A DNA stretch of 64,000 nt from Takifugu bimaculatus (taxonomy: Eukaryota > Chordata > Actinopteri > Tetraodontiformes > Tetraodontidae): positions 5,020,337 to 5,084,336 of the forward strand of contig CP034977.1 in the NCBI GenBank assembly GCA_004026145.2, read 5' to 3'. Of the stretch, positions 34,998 to 47,335 are shown piece by piece. The notes below the pieces were generated by a model. That model made no database searches. It saw only the letters and a program-made list of their open reading frames with translations, and had not been told where the DNA came from. Position 1 is the stretch's first letter. The number at the start of each line of letters is the position of its first letter. Both the position numbers and the translations under genes were made by a program.

Positions 34998-37900
34998 AGC
35001 TCATTGGGTTGCTCCTGGGTTAGTTAGGGTTAGGCTCAGGTAGGGTTAGTTAGGGTTAGGGTCAGTTAGGGTTAGGCTCAGTTAGGTTTAGGGTTAGTTA
35101 GGGTTAGGGTCAGTTAGGGTTAGGCTCGGTTAGGCTCAGTTAGGGTTAGGCTCGGTTAGGGTCAGTTAGGGTTTGGCTCAGTTAGGGTTAGGCGCAGGTA
35201 GGGTTAGTTAGGGTTAGGGTCAGTTAGGGTTAGGGTCAGTTAGGGTTAGGCTCAGTTAGGTTTAGGGTTAGGGTTAGGGTTAGGCTCGGTTAGGCTCAGT
35301 TAGGGTTAGGCTCGGTTAGGGTCAGTTAGGGTTTGGCGCAGTTAGGGTTAGGCGCAGGTAGGGTTAGTTAGGGTTAGGCTCAGTTAGGGTTAGGCTCAGT
35401 TAGGGTTAGGGTTAGGGTTAGGCTCAGTTAGGTTTAGGGTTAGTTAGGTTTAGGGTCAGTTAGGGTTAGGCTCGGTTAGGCTCAGTTAGGGTTAGGCTCG
35501 GTTAGGGTCAGTTAGGGTTTGGCTCAGTTAGGGTTAGGCGCAGGTAGGGTTAGTTAGGGTTAGGGTCAGTTAGGGTTAGGCTCAGTTAGGGTTAGTTAGG
35601 GTTAGGCTCAGTTAGGGTTAGGCTCAGTTAGGGTTAGGCTCAGTTAGGTTTAGGGTTAGTTAGGTTTAGGGTCAGTTAGGGTTAGGCTCGGTTAGGCTCA
35701 GTTAGGGTTAGGCTCGGTTAGGGTCAGTTAGGGTTTGGCTCAGTTAGGGTTAGTTAGGGTTAGGCTCAGTTAGGGTTAGTTAGGGTTAGGCTCAGTTAGG
35801 GTTAGGGTTTGTTAGGGTTAGGCTCAGTCAGGGTTAGTTAGGGTTAGGGTCAGTCAGGGATAGGCTCAGTTAGGGTTAGGCTCAGTTAGGGTTAGGGTTT
35901 GTTAGGGTTAGGCTCAGTTAGGGTTAGGGTTTGTTAGGGTTAGGCTCAGTTAGGGTTAGTTAGGGTTAGGGTCAGTTAGGGATAGGCTCAGTTAGGGTCA
36001 GTTAGGGTTTGGCTCAGTTAGGGTTAGGCGCAGGTAGGGTTAGTTAGGGTTAGGGTCAGTTAGGGTTAGGCTCAGTTAGGGTTAGTTAGGGTTAGGCTCA
36101 GTTAGGGTTAGGGTTTGTTAGGGTTAGGCTCAGTTAGGGTTAGGGTCAGTCAGGGATAGGCTCAGTTAGGGTTAGGGTTTGTTAGGGTTAGGCTCAGTTA
36201 GGGTTAGTTAGGGTTAGGGTCAGTTAGGGATAGGCTCAGTTAGGGTTAGGCTCAGTTAGGGTTAGGCTCAGTTAGGCTCGGTTAGGGTCAGTTAGGGTTA
36301 GGCTCAGTTAGGGTTAGGCTCGGTTAGGGTTAGTTAGGGTTAGGGTTAGTTAGGGTTAGGCTCAGTTAGGGTTAGGCTTGGTTAGGGTCAGTTAGGGTTA
36401 GGCTCAGTTAGGGTTAGGCTCAGTTAGGCTCGGTTAGGGTCAGTTAGGGTTAGGGTTAGGCTCAGTTAGGGTTAGGCTCGGTTAGGGTCAGTTAGGGTTA
36501 GTTAGGGTTAGGCTCAGTTAGGGTTAGGCTCGGTTAGGCTCAGTTAGGGTTAGGGTCAGTTAGGGTTAGGCTCGGTTAGGGTCAGGGTCAGTTAGGGTTA
36601 GGCTCGGTTAGGGTCAGTTAGGGTTAGGGTCAGTTAGGGTTAGGGTTAGGCTCAGTTAGGGTTAGTTAGGGTCAGTTAGGGTTAGGGTCAGTTAGGGTTA
36701 GGCTCAGTTAGGGTTAGTTAGGGTCAGTTAGGGTTAGGGTCAGTTAGGGTTAGGCTCAGTTAGGGTTAGTTAGGGTCAGTTAGGGTTTGGCTCAGTTAGG
36801 GTTAGGCTCGGTTAGGCTCAGTTAGGGTTAGGGTCAGTTAGGGTTAGGCTCGGTTAGGGTCAGGGTCAGTTAGGGTTAGGCTCGGTTAGGGTCAGTTAGG
36901 GTTAGGCTTGGTTAGGGTCAGTTAGGGTTAGGCTCAGTTAGGGTTAGGCTCAGTTAGGCTCGGTTAGGGTCAGTTAGGGTTAGGGTTAGGCTCAGTTAGG
37001 GTTAGGCTCGGTTAGGGTCAGTTAGGGTTAGTTAGGGTTAGGCTCAGTTAGGGTTAGGCTCGGTTAGGCTCAGTTAGGGTTAGGGTCAGTTAGGGTTAGG
37101 CTCGGTTAGGGTCAGGGTCAGTTAGGGTTAGGCTCGGTTAGGGTCAGTTAGGGTTAGGGTCAGTTAGGGTTAGGGTTAGGCTCAGTTAGGGTTAGTTAGG
37201 GTCAGTTAGGGTTAGGGTCAGTTAGGGTTAGGCTCAGTTAGGGTTAGTTAGGGTCAGTTAGGGTTAGGGTCAGTTAGGGTTAGGCTCAGTTAGGGTTAGT
37301 TAGGGTCAGTTAGGGTTTGGCTCAGTTAGGGTTAGGCTCGGTTTAGGCTCAGTTAGGGTTAGGTTATTTAGGGTTAGGCTCGGTTAGGGTCAGGGTCAGT
37401 TAGGGTTAGGCTCGGTTAGGGTCAGTTAGGGTTAGGGTCAGTTAGGGTTAGGGTTAGGCTCAGTTAGGGTTAGTTAGGGTCAGTTAGGGTTAGGGTCAGT
37501 TAGGGTTAGGCTCAGTTAGGGTTAGTTAGGGTCAGTTAGGGTTTGGCTCAGTTAGGGTTAGGCGCAGGTAGGGTTAGTTAGGGTTAGGGTCAGTTAGGGT
37601 TAGGCTCAGTTAGGGTTAGTTAGGGTTAGGCTCAGTTAGGGTTAGGGTTTGTTAGGGTTAGGCTCAGTTAGGGTTAGGGTCAGTCAGGGATAGGCTCAGT
37701 TAGGGTTAGGGTTTGTTAGGGTTAGGCTCAGTTAGGGTTAGTTAGGGTTAGGGTCAGTTAGGGATAGGCTCAGTTAGGGTTAGGCTCAGTTAGGGTTAGG
37801 CTCAGTTAGGCTCGGTTAGGGTCAGTTAGGGTTAGGCTCAGTTAGGGTTAGGCTCGGTTAGGGTCAGTTAGGGTTAGGGTTAGTTAGGGTTAGGCTCAGT

Positions 37901-38262
37901 TAGGGTTAGGCTTGGTTAGGGTCAGTTAGGGTTAGGCTCAGTTAGGGTTAGGCTCAGTTAGGCTCGGTTAGGGTCAGTTAGGGTTAGGGTTAGGCTCAGT
38001 TAGGGTTAGGCTCGGTTAGGGTCAGTTAGGGTTAGTTAGGGTTAGGCTCAGTTAGGGTTAGGCTCGGTTAGGCTCAGTTAGGGTTAGGGTCAGTTAGGGT
38101 TAGGCTCGGTTAGGGTCAGGGTCAGTTAGGGTTAGGCTCGGTTAGGGTCAGTTAGGGTTAGGGTCAGTTAGGGTTAGGGTTAGGCTCAGTTAGGGTTAGT
38201 TAGGGTCAGTTAGGGTTAGGCTCAGTTAGGGTTAGTTAGGGTCAGTTAGGGTTAGGCTCCTG
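34998..38262. repeat. 3.3-kb GTTAGGG / GCTCAGTTAGGG satellite with higher-order units
   Basis: Mixed modules GTTAGGGTTAG, GCTCAGTTAGG, GCTCGGTTAGG and GGTCAGTTAGG, with rare GCGCAGGTAGGG. Modules recur in the same long order, for example the blocks starting near 36530, 37060 and 38060. The array therefore has higher-order repeats of a few hundred bp. Confidence 0.95.
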
Positions 38263-39336
38263 GTCCTGGTTGCTTTAGGATGCTTCCAAACAGACGTGAA
38301 GACAAAGTGGTAAACACAAACAATCAGTAAATGGTTCGTGCTCAGTAAAGCTACATCGTTGAGGACTAGTTCAGATAGAAAAGGCTGCTGCATCTGCTCT
38401 GTTGCTCTCAACACCTATAAAAATATCTGGCATTTCTGAAGCTTCTTCTCTGCTGCGGTTCAACATGTGTCGCCCAGCTGCTGTTTCCTCCACACAGAGT
38501 GGGTGAAGAAATGATTCAACCTAAAAAGGCATGTTTATTCTTCAGCATGCTGTAAAAACTGGGATTGGGATTTATTAACAATTAATTAAAAAATTAACAT
38601 AATGTATACATAATTAAAAAGACTGTGCAGTTGTGAATCAAACTGAGCTAAATTGAACAAATGTAAATGAATTGTTGATTGAAACTAATACTAAGTTTTG
38701 TTTGAATAAAATCAGCTAAAAACCACTGCGTACATTTTAATAATATTTTATGAGAAAGGCCACATATTCAAAAAAATTGATCAATTCTACTAGCTGGGAG
38801 GTTTTTGGTTTTAATCACTTTAACAGCCCAGTGCATTTTGGGTCACTTCCTGCCACATGGACGTTATTCCCCATCTGCTACAGATTTCACACATTGCTGT
38901 TTCCCAAAGTTAAGAACAGTTTAATTGCTGGTATTTTACAAACAATTTCTAACCAAATTTCTGTAGTAGCGGAACATTAATTCGTATCACTTCCACATAC
39001 AGTAGATTCTAGTTAAGGATAAGGATAAAAGACTTTATTGATCCCACATCGGGGAACGTTACAGCGGTAGCCCGTGGTGTACAAGTTAAGTTTCCAAACA
39101 AGTTAACTTCACTGTGTTGCAATTTGAAATGATATTAGCATTAAAATGATATTCAAATATAAAAGTAATACAATTATTTCAACGTCAGTTCCTAGAGTAT
39201 AATGTTATACTATGTGTAACAGCCTAGGATATCAGCTAATCTACGTCTTTTACTTAGACCTCGGCCTGGGTTTCCATCTTAGCATGCTAGCTAGCAGGTA
39301 GCCGACCGCACAGGCACATGAACACTCATAAGAGAC
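38263..39336. other. Unique AT-rich interval
   Basis: No gene seen. At 39017-39060 AAGGATAAAAGACTTTATTG then ATCCCACATCGGGGAA resembles the common tail of a fish retroelement. Confidence 0.4.
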
Positions 39337-39718
39337 TGTGAGGGTGATGTTTGGTCACCCGCGCTGTTCGTTCACTAGACTCAGATCAACCACACAAACA
39401 ACAGGAGGCCTTGCAAGGGAGAGCTGACGAGCAGTTCAAGCTTCCTCTCTCAACTCCGTCCGTCTGCTGCTCGCTCTCCTCTTTTATTTGGTGCACACAA
39501 GATTTATGTCAACCTGACCTCATGATTCCTTCTCCTCCTATCTCTACGACTTCCTCATGTCCTTGAACATGGTACCTCCCAGTGCTGGGTACATAACAGC
39601 TTCAATACTTGATTCAAACACTCATACATTCCTTTTGATTAAACATTCTAAATCTACTTACTATACTTACTATAGCATTGAAACGATAATAGTAATAACA
39701 ACAATAATTCTTCTCACA
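39337..39718 (-). mobile_element. 3' LTR of an endogenous retrovirus
   Basis: 382 bp bounded by TGTGAGAAG and CTCACA on the minus strand (TG...CA). It shares its whole length, with moderate divergence and small indels, with the solo LTR at 48351-48687. It lies downstream of the integrase frame on the same (minus) strand and directly after a polypurine tract, as a 3' LTR should. Confidence 0.8.
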
Positions 39719-39728
39719 TTTCCCTCCT
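39719..39728 (-). other. Polypurine tract of the endogenous retrovirus
   Basis: Minus strand AGGAGGGAAA stands immediately before the LTR. This is the position used to prime plus-strand DNA synthesis in retroviruses. Confidence 0.65.
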
Positions 39729-40051
39729 GTTTATCGTTAAATGCGTCTAGATTCTCATTGTCAGTATTACATCATTTCATTTCATGAAATTTAAATGCAT
39801 TACGTCATTTTCCTAGAAACACATTTCTTACACTCAGAGTTCAACATGTGTACAGCTTAAGACATCTCAAACATTTCATTTACATCTTGCATCACATTTG
39901 TCCATTCTTCATCTGATTCCTCTTCATCGTTGTCCAGTAGAGATCGTTCTTCCACCACAATTAGGAAGAACAACTTCATTTCCTTTTAGATCCTCTTCAC
40001 AGGTTCCGACGGGGTTCAGCCGTTGCTGGGCCTATACAGGCCGTCAGCCGT

Positions 40052-40842
40052 TTACGGAGAGTCCGCCACTGCTCCCTCGCCTTCACCTGGAAGAATTTTC
40101 TGTTTCTTACAATGTGAAAGGTGTATCCACGACAGTTTCCCGTCCACTCGAACTGCAGTCTTTGTGGTCAGCTGTACTTGATAAGGACCTTCCCATCTAG
40201 GCGTGTTCCACCTCTTTCGCACAAACTTCTTCACCCACATGTAGTCGCCCGGTTGAATGGGTTCCTGGGGGGTGGAATCTGTGGAAGACACAAGACTTGG
40301 CAGAACATTTACTGTATTCACACATCGGTTGAGTAACATTTTTTTCAGATAATCTGCTATTGTTTCCTCAACATGTTCTAGCCCATTTGTTGTTGCAAAG
40401 TATGGTAGGCAATAAGGCCGCCCATATAATGCTTCAAAGGGTGTGATGCCTGTTTTCTTGTGTGGTGTTATGTGCATCCATAATTTCACCAGGTCGAGAC
40501 AAAACATCCAGTTCTTTCCTGTCTCGTCCATACACTTCTTCAGCCTGTTCTTAATAGTACCGTTGACTCTTTCAACCAACCCTGCACTCTGAGGGTGGTA
40601 TGTGCAGTGGTTCTTTAAATCAATGTCCAAAGTTACTCCTACAGTTTTCACTATCTCATTTACAAAATGGCTTCCATTGTTGCTCCAGATGACCTTCGGG
40701 ATGCCAAACCTGGGAATGATCTCTCTACATAGGACTTTTGCTACTGTCAGTGCATCTGCTTTTGCTGTGGGGAAAATTTCTACCCACCTAGTAAATCCAT
40801 CTAACACTACTAGACAATATTGTTTACCTTCACATGGTGTTA
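40052..40842 (-). pseudogene. Endogenous retrovirus pol remnant (integrase)
   Basis: A minus-strand open frame of 251 residues (40807-40052) covers the integrase core and C-terminus. Motifs are GFTRWVEIFPTAKADA, WSNNGSHFV (the usual aspartate of SDNG is Asn) and HPQSAGLVERVNGTIKNRLK with the catalytic glutamate position, then a C-terminal SH3-like part. The type resembles class I (gamma/epsilon-like) retroviruses. Reverse transcriptase, protease and gag are absent because the element is cut at about 40842, and only about 330 bp without a clear env remain before the 3' LTR. Non-functional fragment. Confidence 0.8.
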
Positions 40843-40852
40843 GCTTCTATTC

Positions 40853-43800
40853 CCCTCCCTGGGCTGCCACCTTATCGTGGTGGAGGGGTTTGCGTGTCCC
40901 AATGATCCCAGGAGCTCCGTTGTCTGGGGCTTTATGCCCCTGGTAGGGCCACCCATGGCAAACAGGTCCTAGGTGAGGGACCAGACAAAGCGTAGCCCAG
41001 GACCCCCTAATGATGTGGAACAACATTGGTGCCAAGTTTCCCTTGCCCGGATGCGGGTCACCGGGGCCCCCTCCTGGAGCCAGGCCTGGGGGTGGGGCAC
41101 GTTGGCGAGCGCCTGGTGGCCGGACCTCTGCCCATGGAGTCCGGCCGGGCGCAGCCCGAAGAGGCAACATGGGACCCCCTTCCCGTGGGCTCACCACCTG
41201 CAGGAGGGGCCAAGGGGGTCGGGTGCATTGTGTTTTGGGTAGCAGCCGGAGGCAGGGACCTTGGCGGTCTGATTCCCGGCTGCACAAACTGGCTCTAGGG
41301 ACATGGAATGTCACCTCTCTGGTGGGAAAGGAGCCTGAGTTGGTGCGCGAGGTTGAGAAGTTCCGACTAGATATAGTTGGCCTCACCTCGACGCACGGCA
41401 AGGGCTCTGGAACCAGTCTTCTTGAGAGGGGTTGGACTCTCTACCACTCTGGAGTTGCCGATGGTGAGAGGCGACGAGCAGGGGTGGCAATTCTGGTTGC
41501 TCCCCGGCTCAATGCCTGTGTATTGGAGTTTACCCCGGTGGATGAGAGGGTAGCCTCCCTTCGCCTTCGGGTGGGGGGACGGATCCTGACTGTTGTTTGT
41601 GCCTATGGTCCAAACAGCAGTTCAGCGTATCCACCCTTTTTGGAGTCCTTAGAGGGAGTGCTGGAGAGTGCCCCTTCTGGGGGCTCCCTCAGTCCTCCTG
41701 GGTGACTTCAATGCTCACGTTGGCAATGACAGTGTGACCTGGAGAGGTGTGATTGGGAAGAACGGCCCCCCTGATCTGAACCCGAGTGGTGTTTTGTTAT
41801 TGGACTTCTGTGCTCGTCTCAGATTGTCCATAACGAACACCTTGTTCAGACATAAAGGCGTCCACATGTGCACTTGGCACCAGGACGCCTTAGGCCGCAG
41901 ATCGATGATCGACTTTGTGGTTGTGTCATCGGATTTGCGGCCGCATGTTCTGGACACTCGGGTGAAGAGAGGGGCGGAGCTGTCAACTGATCACCACCTG
42001 GTGGTGAGTTGGCTCCGATGGTGGGGAAGGATGCCGGACAGACCTGGCAGGCCCAAACGTGTTGTGAGGGTCTGCTGGGAACGCCTGGCAGAGTCCCCTG
42101 TCAGAAGGAGCTTCAACTCACGCCTCCGGGAGAGCTTTGACCATGTCCCGGGGGAGGCGGGGGACATTGAGTCCGAGTGGACCATGTTCCAGTGCCTCCA
42201 TTGTTGAGGCAGCTGACCGGTGCTGTGGCCGCAAGGTGGTTGGTGCCTGTCGTGGCGGCAATACCCGAACCCGCTGGTGGACACCAGCGGTGAGGGATGC
42301 CGTCAAGCTGAAGAAGGAGTCGTATCGGGCCTTACTGGCCTGTGGGACTCCTGAGGCAGCAGATGGGTACCGGCGTGCCAAGCGGAGTGCAGCTACGGCG
42401 GTTGCCGAGGCAAAGACTCGGGCATGGGAAGAGTTCGGTGAGGCCATGGAGAACGACTTTCGGACGGCCTCGAAAAGGTTCTGGACCACCATCCGGCGTC
42501 TGAGGAGGGGGAAGCAGTGCACTGTCAACACTGTGTATAGTGGTGATGGTGTGCTGCTGACCTCAACTCGGGATGTTGTGGATCGGTGGAAGGAATACTT
42601 CGAGGACCTCCTCAATCCCACCAACACGCCTTCCAGCGAGGAAGTAGGGCCCGGGGACCTGGAGATGGGCTCTCGTATCTCCGGGGCTGAAGTTGCCGAG
42701 GTAGTTAAAAAACTCCTCGGTGGCAAGGCCCCGGGGGTGGATGAGATCCGCCCAGAGTCCCTTAAGGCTCTGGATGTTGTAGGGCTGTCGTGGTTGACTC
42801 GACTCTGCAACATCGCGTGGACATCGGGGGCAGTGCCGCTGGATTGGCAGACTGGGGTGGTAGTCCCTCTTTTTAAGAAGGGGGACCGGAGGGTGTGTTC
42901 CAACTATAGGGGGATCACACTCCTCAGCCTCCCTGGTAAGGTCTATTCAGGGGTACTGGAGAGGAGGGTCCGCCGGATAGTCGAACCTCGGATTCAGGAG
43001 GAGCAATGTGGTTTTCGTCCTGGGCGTGGAACAGTGGACCAGCTCTATACCCTCAGCAGGGTCTTCGAGGGTGCATGGGAGTTTGCCCAACCAGTCCACA
43101 TGTGTTTTGTGGACTTGGAGAAAGCATTCGACCGTGTCCCTCGGGGGGTCCTGTGGGGGGTCCTCCGAGAGTATGGGGTGTCGGGCCCGCTGATACGGGC
43201 TGTCCGCTCCCTGTACGATCGGTGTCAGAGTTTGGTCCTGAATTGCTGGCAGTAAGTCGAACTCGTTTCCGGTGAGGGTTGGCCTCCGCCAGGGCTGCCC
43301 TTTGTCACCGATTCTGTTCATAATTTTTATGGACAGAATTTCTAGGTGCAGTCATGGTGTTGAGGGGATCCGGTTTGGTGACCTCAGGATCGCGTCTCTG
43401 CTTTTTGCGGATGATGTGGTCCTGTTGGCTTCATCGGCCCGTGACCTCCAACTATCACTGGATCGGTTCGCCGCCGCCTGTGAAGCGGCTGGGATGAGAA
43501 TCAGCACCTCCAAATCCGAGGCCATGGTTCTCGACCGGAAAAAGGTGGAGTGCCTTCTCCGGGTAAAGGAGGAGATCCTGCCCCAAGTGGAGGAGTTCAA
43601 GTACCTCGGGGTCTTGTTCACGAGTGAGGGAAGAATGGAGCGGGAGATCGACAGGCGGATCGGTGCGGCGTCCACAGTAATGCGGACTCTGCACCGGTCC
43701 GTTGTGGTGAAGAGAGAGCTGAGCCGAAAGGCGAAGCTCTCGATTTACCGGTCGATCTTCGTTCCTACCCTCACCTATGGTCATGAGCTTTGGGTAATGA

Positions 43801-44213
43801 CCGAAAGAACAAGATCACGGGTACAAGCGGCTGAAATGAGCTTCCTCCGTAGGGTGGCTGGGCTCTCCCTTAGAGATAGGGTGAGAAGCTCTGCCATCCG
43901 GGAGGAGCTCGGAGTAGAGTCGCTGCTCCTCCGCGTTGAGAGGAGCCAGATGGGGTGGCTCGGGCATCTAGTCAGGATGCCCCCTGGACGCCTCCCTGGT
44001 GAGGTGTTCAGGGCATGTCCCTCCGGTAAGAGACCCCCGGGGAGACCCAGGACACGTTGGAGAGACTATGTCTCTCGACTGGCCTGGGAACGCCTGGGGA
44101 TCCCTCCGGATGAGCTGGAGGAGGTGGCTGGGGAGAGGGAAGTCTGGGCTTCTCTCCTTAGGCTGCTGCCCCCGTGACCCGACCCCGGATAAGCGGCAGA
44201 GAATGGATGGATG
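40853..44213 (+). mobile_element. Near full-length RTE-type LINE, inactivated
   Basis: A 3.36-kb element flanked by the 10-bp target duplication GCTTCTATTC (40843-40852 and 44214-44223). In order it encodes an APE-type endonuclease (LALGTWNVTSLVGKEPELV; GDFNAHVGND; STDHHLV), a reverse transcriptase (CGFRPGRGTVDQL; VDLEKAFDRVPR; FADDVVLLAS) and the C-terminal HLVRMPPGRLPGEVF part. The tail CCCGGATAAGCGGCAGAGAA plus TGGATGGATGG is typical of fish RTE-family LINEs. Frameshifts near 41680-41705 and 42200, and a stop at 43253-43255 with a frame change, break the single ORF into four pieces. Confidence 0.9.
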
Positions 44214-44523
44214 GCTTCTATTCTGGCGAAGAAACAAGAATCTCAATAAGCCTTTGTGTTGACGACTTTGAGGTGTGTAACCCACTGGGAACTTTGAGAA
44301 AAAAAACACAAAATAACAGCCATTTATTGGGTTTTGGCAAATGTGCCTTCTAAGTTGCAATCTACATTAACATCAGTACACCTGGTTTTACTTTGCAAAG
44401 CCATTGATGTCAAACATTTTGGATACAAAGCTGTTTTGGAACCGCTCCTAACAGATCTTGCAATTCTAAAACAGGAAGGAATTTTCATTTCCAGTGTCGG
44501 AAAAAATGTTAAAGGGGCCACAC

Positions 44524-45119
44524 TGTTACGCTCGAGAGGACTGGCGGTCAAGTGTGGTGGAACCCCAAAGAAGGCAGACAGACACGGGAATTAAAAGTAA
44601 CTCAGCCGGTTTTAATGAAACAAAACAAAGACAGGAGGGAAGAAACTAAATGAGGAGAGAGGCCGAGACAAACTATAGGGGGCGTGGTGCGGCAGACGAA
44701 CCAAGTCCGAGATCCAGGGGCGAGAGTCCGTGGGGGAGTCCAAGTGTCCAGAGGCCAGGGGATATCCGTCCGAGGAAGGGGAAGAGGAAGAGGAAGAAGT
44801 CAGAGGAAGAGGGGCTAGGAAGGTTGCAGAGGAGCAGGGGGAGACGCTGGAGAAGGCTGGGAGTCGCAGGGAGTCGCTGGAAGACACAGGGAGACACAGG
44901 GAGGTGCTGGGGGGTCGCTGGGAGCCTGGAGAGATGCTGGGTCGACGGGACGTGCTGCCAAAACATCAGTTAGATCAAGCGCTGGCCTGAGTGCATAGGG
45001 GCCTTTTATGGGTGCAGAGTCGTTTGGGCGGATTGGGTGCAGCTGGAGGAGAGGGCCCAGGCGGTGGTGGTTGAGCTGATTGCACAGGAGGAGGTGGGGC
45101 CAGAGTAGGAGTCACAACA
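44524..45119. mobile_element. Solo LTR inserted in the SAMD3-like gene
   Basis: 596 bp starting TGTTACG and ending CACAACA, flanked by the 5-bp duplication CACAC (44519-44523 and 45120-45124). Removing the insert plus one duplication restores an in-frame reading KGATHCVVADNLGAHS across the site, which proves a simple insertion. No internal retroelement sequence is left. Probably Ty3/gypsy-type; family not determined. Confidence 0.8.
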
Positions 45120-46555
45120 CACACACTGTGTTGTAGCCGATAATCTGGGCGCACATTCGATCAGCGGACTCGTTGAAAGTTTCACAGGGCCGTACATCTG
45201 TAGATTTTGTCTTGGACATTCCTCACAGTGCCAGACACATGAAGTGCGGACCGGAGCATTTCCACCTCGGACAAAGAAGGAGCACAGTTTACATGTGCAA
45301 ACTGTAAAGGAAAATCCTATTTTAACACATTGCTTTGGAGTAAAGCGTTCATGTCCGTTGACAGATACACTAAATCATTTTCACTTTGTTTCTGGGTACC
45401 CTCCAGATGTACTCCATGATCCTTTTGAAGGAATAGTCCCAAGGGAACTAGCATTGTGTTTTAGGATTTTCTCCAAGAAGTACTTTAATTTGACTGTACT
45501 CAACAAGTTAATCACACATTTTCCCTATAAGGGATCAGACAGAGCCAATAGCCCTCAAGAATCCCTCAAAACTACAGTAGTTGCGAAACTATAGGTGGAA
45601 ATGCCCATGAAAATTGGGCCTTGATACGGTTGTTGCCGCTTATTGTTGGTTCGCGGGTACCTGAGGGTGATCCTGCTTGGCAAGTTCTTATGACATTAAA
45701 AGACATAGTTGAACTGGTGGTTGCCCCAATTACTTCTGGTAGCACACTACAGTTTCTTCAGTACATTATCCACTGTATATTTGGTCATATCTCCTTCCAT
45801 CAGGAATCCCACCTACAGTGGAAGAGCTGCAGATTGTTGTGACAGAGACCTTTGGAATTTCTTATGACTTCAGTATTTGGACTCTGAATTTGGAGATTAC
45901 TTTGCTCTTCGTGAAAGTGACAAAATTAAACACAAAGACACCATAAAGGTTGTTCATACTAATCCAGTTATTCTTAACTTGGTTCCAGTTGATGAAAGTT
46001 CAGATAGTTCCTTTGGTCACCAGTCGACTGACTGTGAGTCTGCATCTTCTGCAGAGTCAGTTGGATCAAATGCAGAGTTATCTGCTGGAACGTCTTCTTC
46101 ACAGGACACCATTATATTGCCGAGGAGACGTACCACAGAAAGATGTCAGCCATGGCCAAAGCACTTCCCCATCCCACAGTTTGCATATGAAACTGAGATG
46201 TACCTTGAAAGAGCCACTGAAGACTACAAGGAGAATGGGGCACTTCTGACTGCTTCAAAGGTCAAAGCAGACATACTTGAGAAACTGGCTGAAACTATAT
46301 ATACATACACAGCCTATCCATCAAGTGCACAGATTAGTGATGTTGCTGAGGCACTTGTGAACAAATATCCTTGTCTCAAGGAACCTGGATCTTTCTCAGG
46401 TTACTATGGCTGGCAACAAAGAGTCAAGTACAAAATGGCAAATTATCGAACCAAACTCAGAGGCTACGGTGTTCCTGAAGTGATGTGTAATTCACTGAAA
46501 CGCAAGAGCCATGTGGACCAGAAGCCTGCCAAGAATGTTCAAAAGCCTGGAAAGG

Positions 46556-47335
46556 CAGAGGTTAACTCCCTCCCTCCTTACCCAGAGAGAGAGGCAGAGG
46601 TTAACTACCTCCCTCCTTACCCAGAGAGAGAGGCAGAGGTTAACTACCTCCCTCCTTACCCAGAGGGAGAGGCAGAGGTTAACTACCTCCCTCCTTACCC
46701 AGCAGGAGAGGCAGAGGTTAACTACCTCCCTCCTTACCCAGCAGGAGAGGCAGAGGTTAACTACCTCCCTCCTTACCCAGCAGGAGAGGCAGAGGTTAAC
46801 TACCTCCCTCCTTACCCAGAGGGAGAGGCAGAGGTTAACTACCTCCCTCCTTACCCAGCAGGAGAGGCAGAGGTTAACTACCTCCCTCCTTACCCAGCAG
46901 GAGAGGCAGAGGTTAACTACCTCCCTCCTTACCCAGAGGGAGAGGCAGAGGTTAACTACCTCCCTCCTTACCCAGAGGGAGAGGCAGAGGTTAACTACCT
47001 CCCTCCTTACCCAGCAGGAGAGGCAGAGGTTAACTACCTCCCTCCTTACCCAGCAGGAGAGGCAGAGGTTAACTACCTCCCTCCTTACCCAGCAGGAGAG
47101 GCAGAGGTTAACTACCTCCCTCCTTACCCAGAGGGAGAGGCAGAGGTTAACTACCTCCCTCCTTACCCAGCAGGAGAGGCAGAGGTTAACTACCTCCCTC
47201 CTTACCCAGAGGGAGAGGCAGAGGTTAACTACCTCCCTCCTTACCCAGCAGGAGAGGCAGAGGTTAACTACCTCCCTCCTTACCCAGCAGGAGAGGCAGA
47301 GGTTAACTACCTCCCTCCTTACCCAGAGGGAGAGA
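46556..47335 (+). repeat. 39-bp coding repeat (AEVNYLPPYPEGE x 20)
   Basis: Twenty in-frame 13-residue units inside the SAMD3-like frame. The first reads AEVNSLPPYPERE, then variants alternate between PYPEGE and PYPAGE. DNA copies are almost identical apart from the (G/C)A bases that decide E or A. Relatives carry, from memory, one NYLPPYPxGE motif at this place. Confidence 0.95.
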
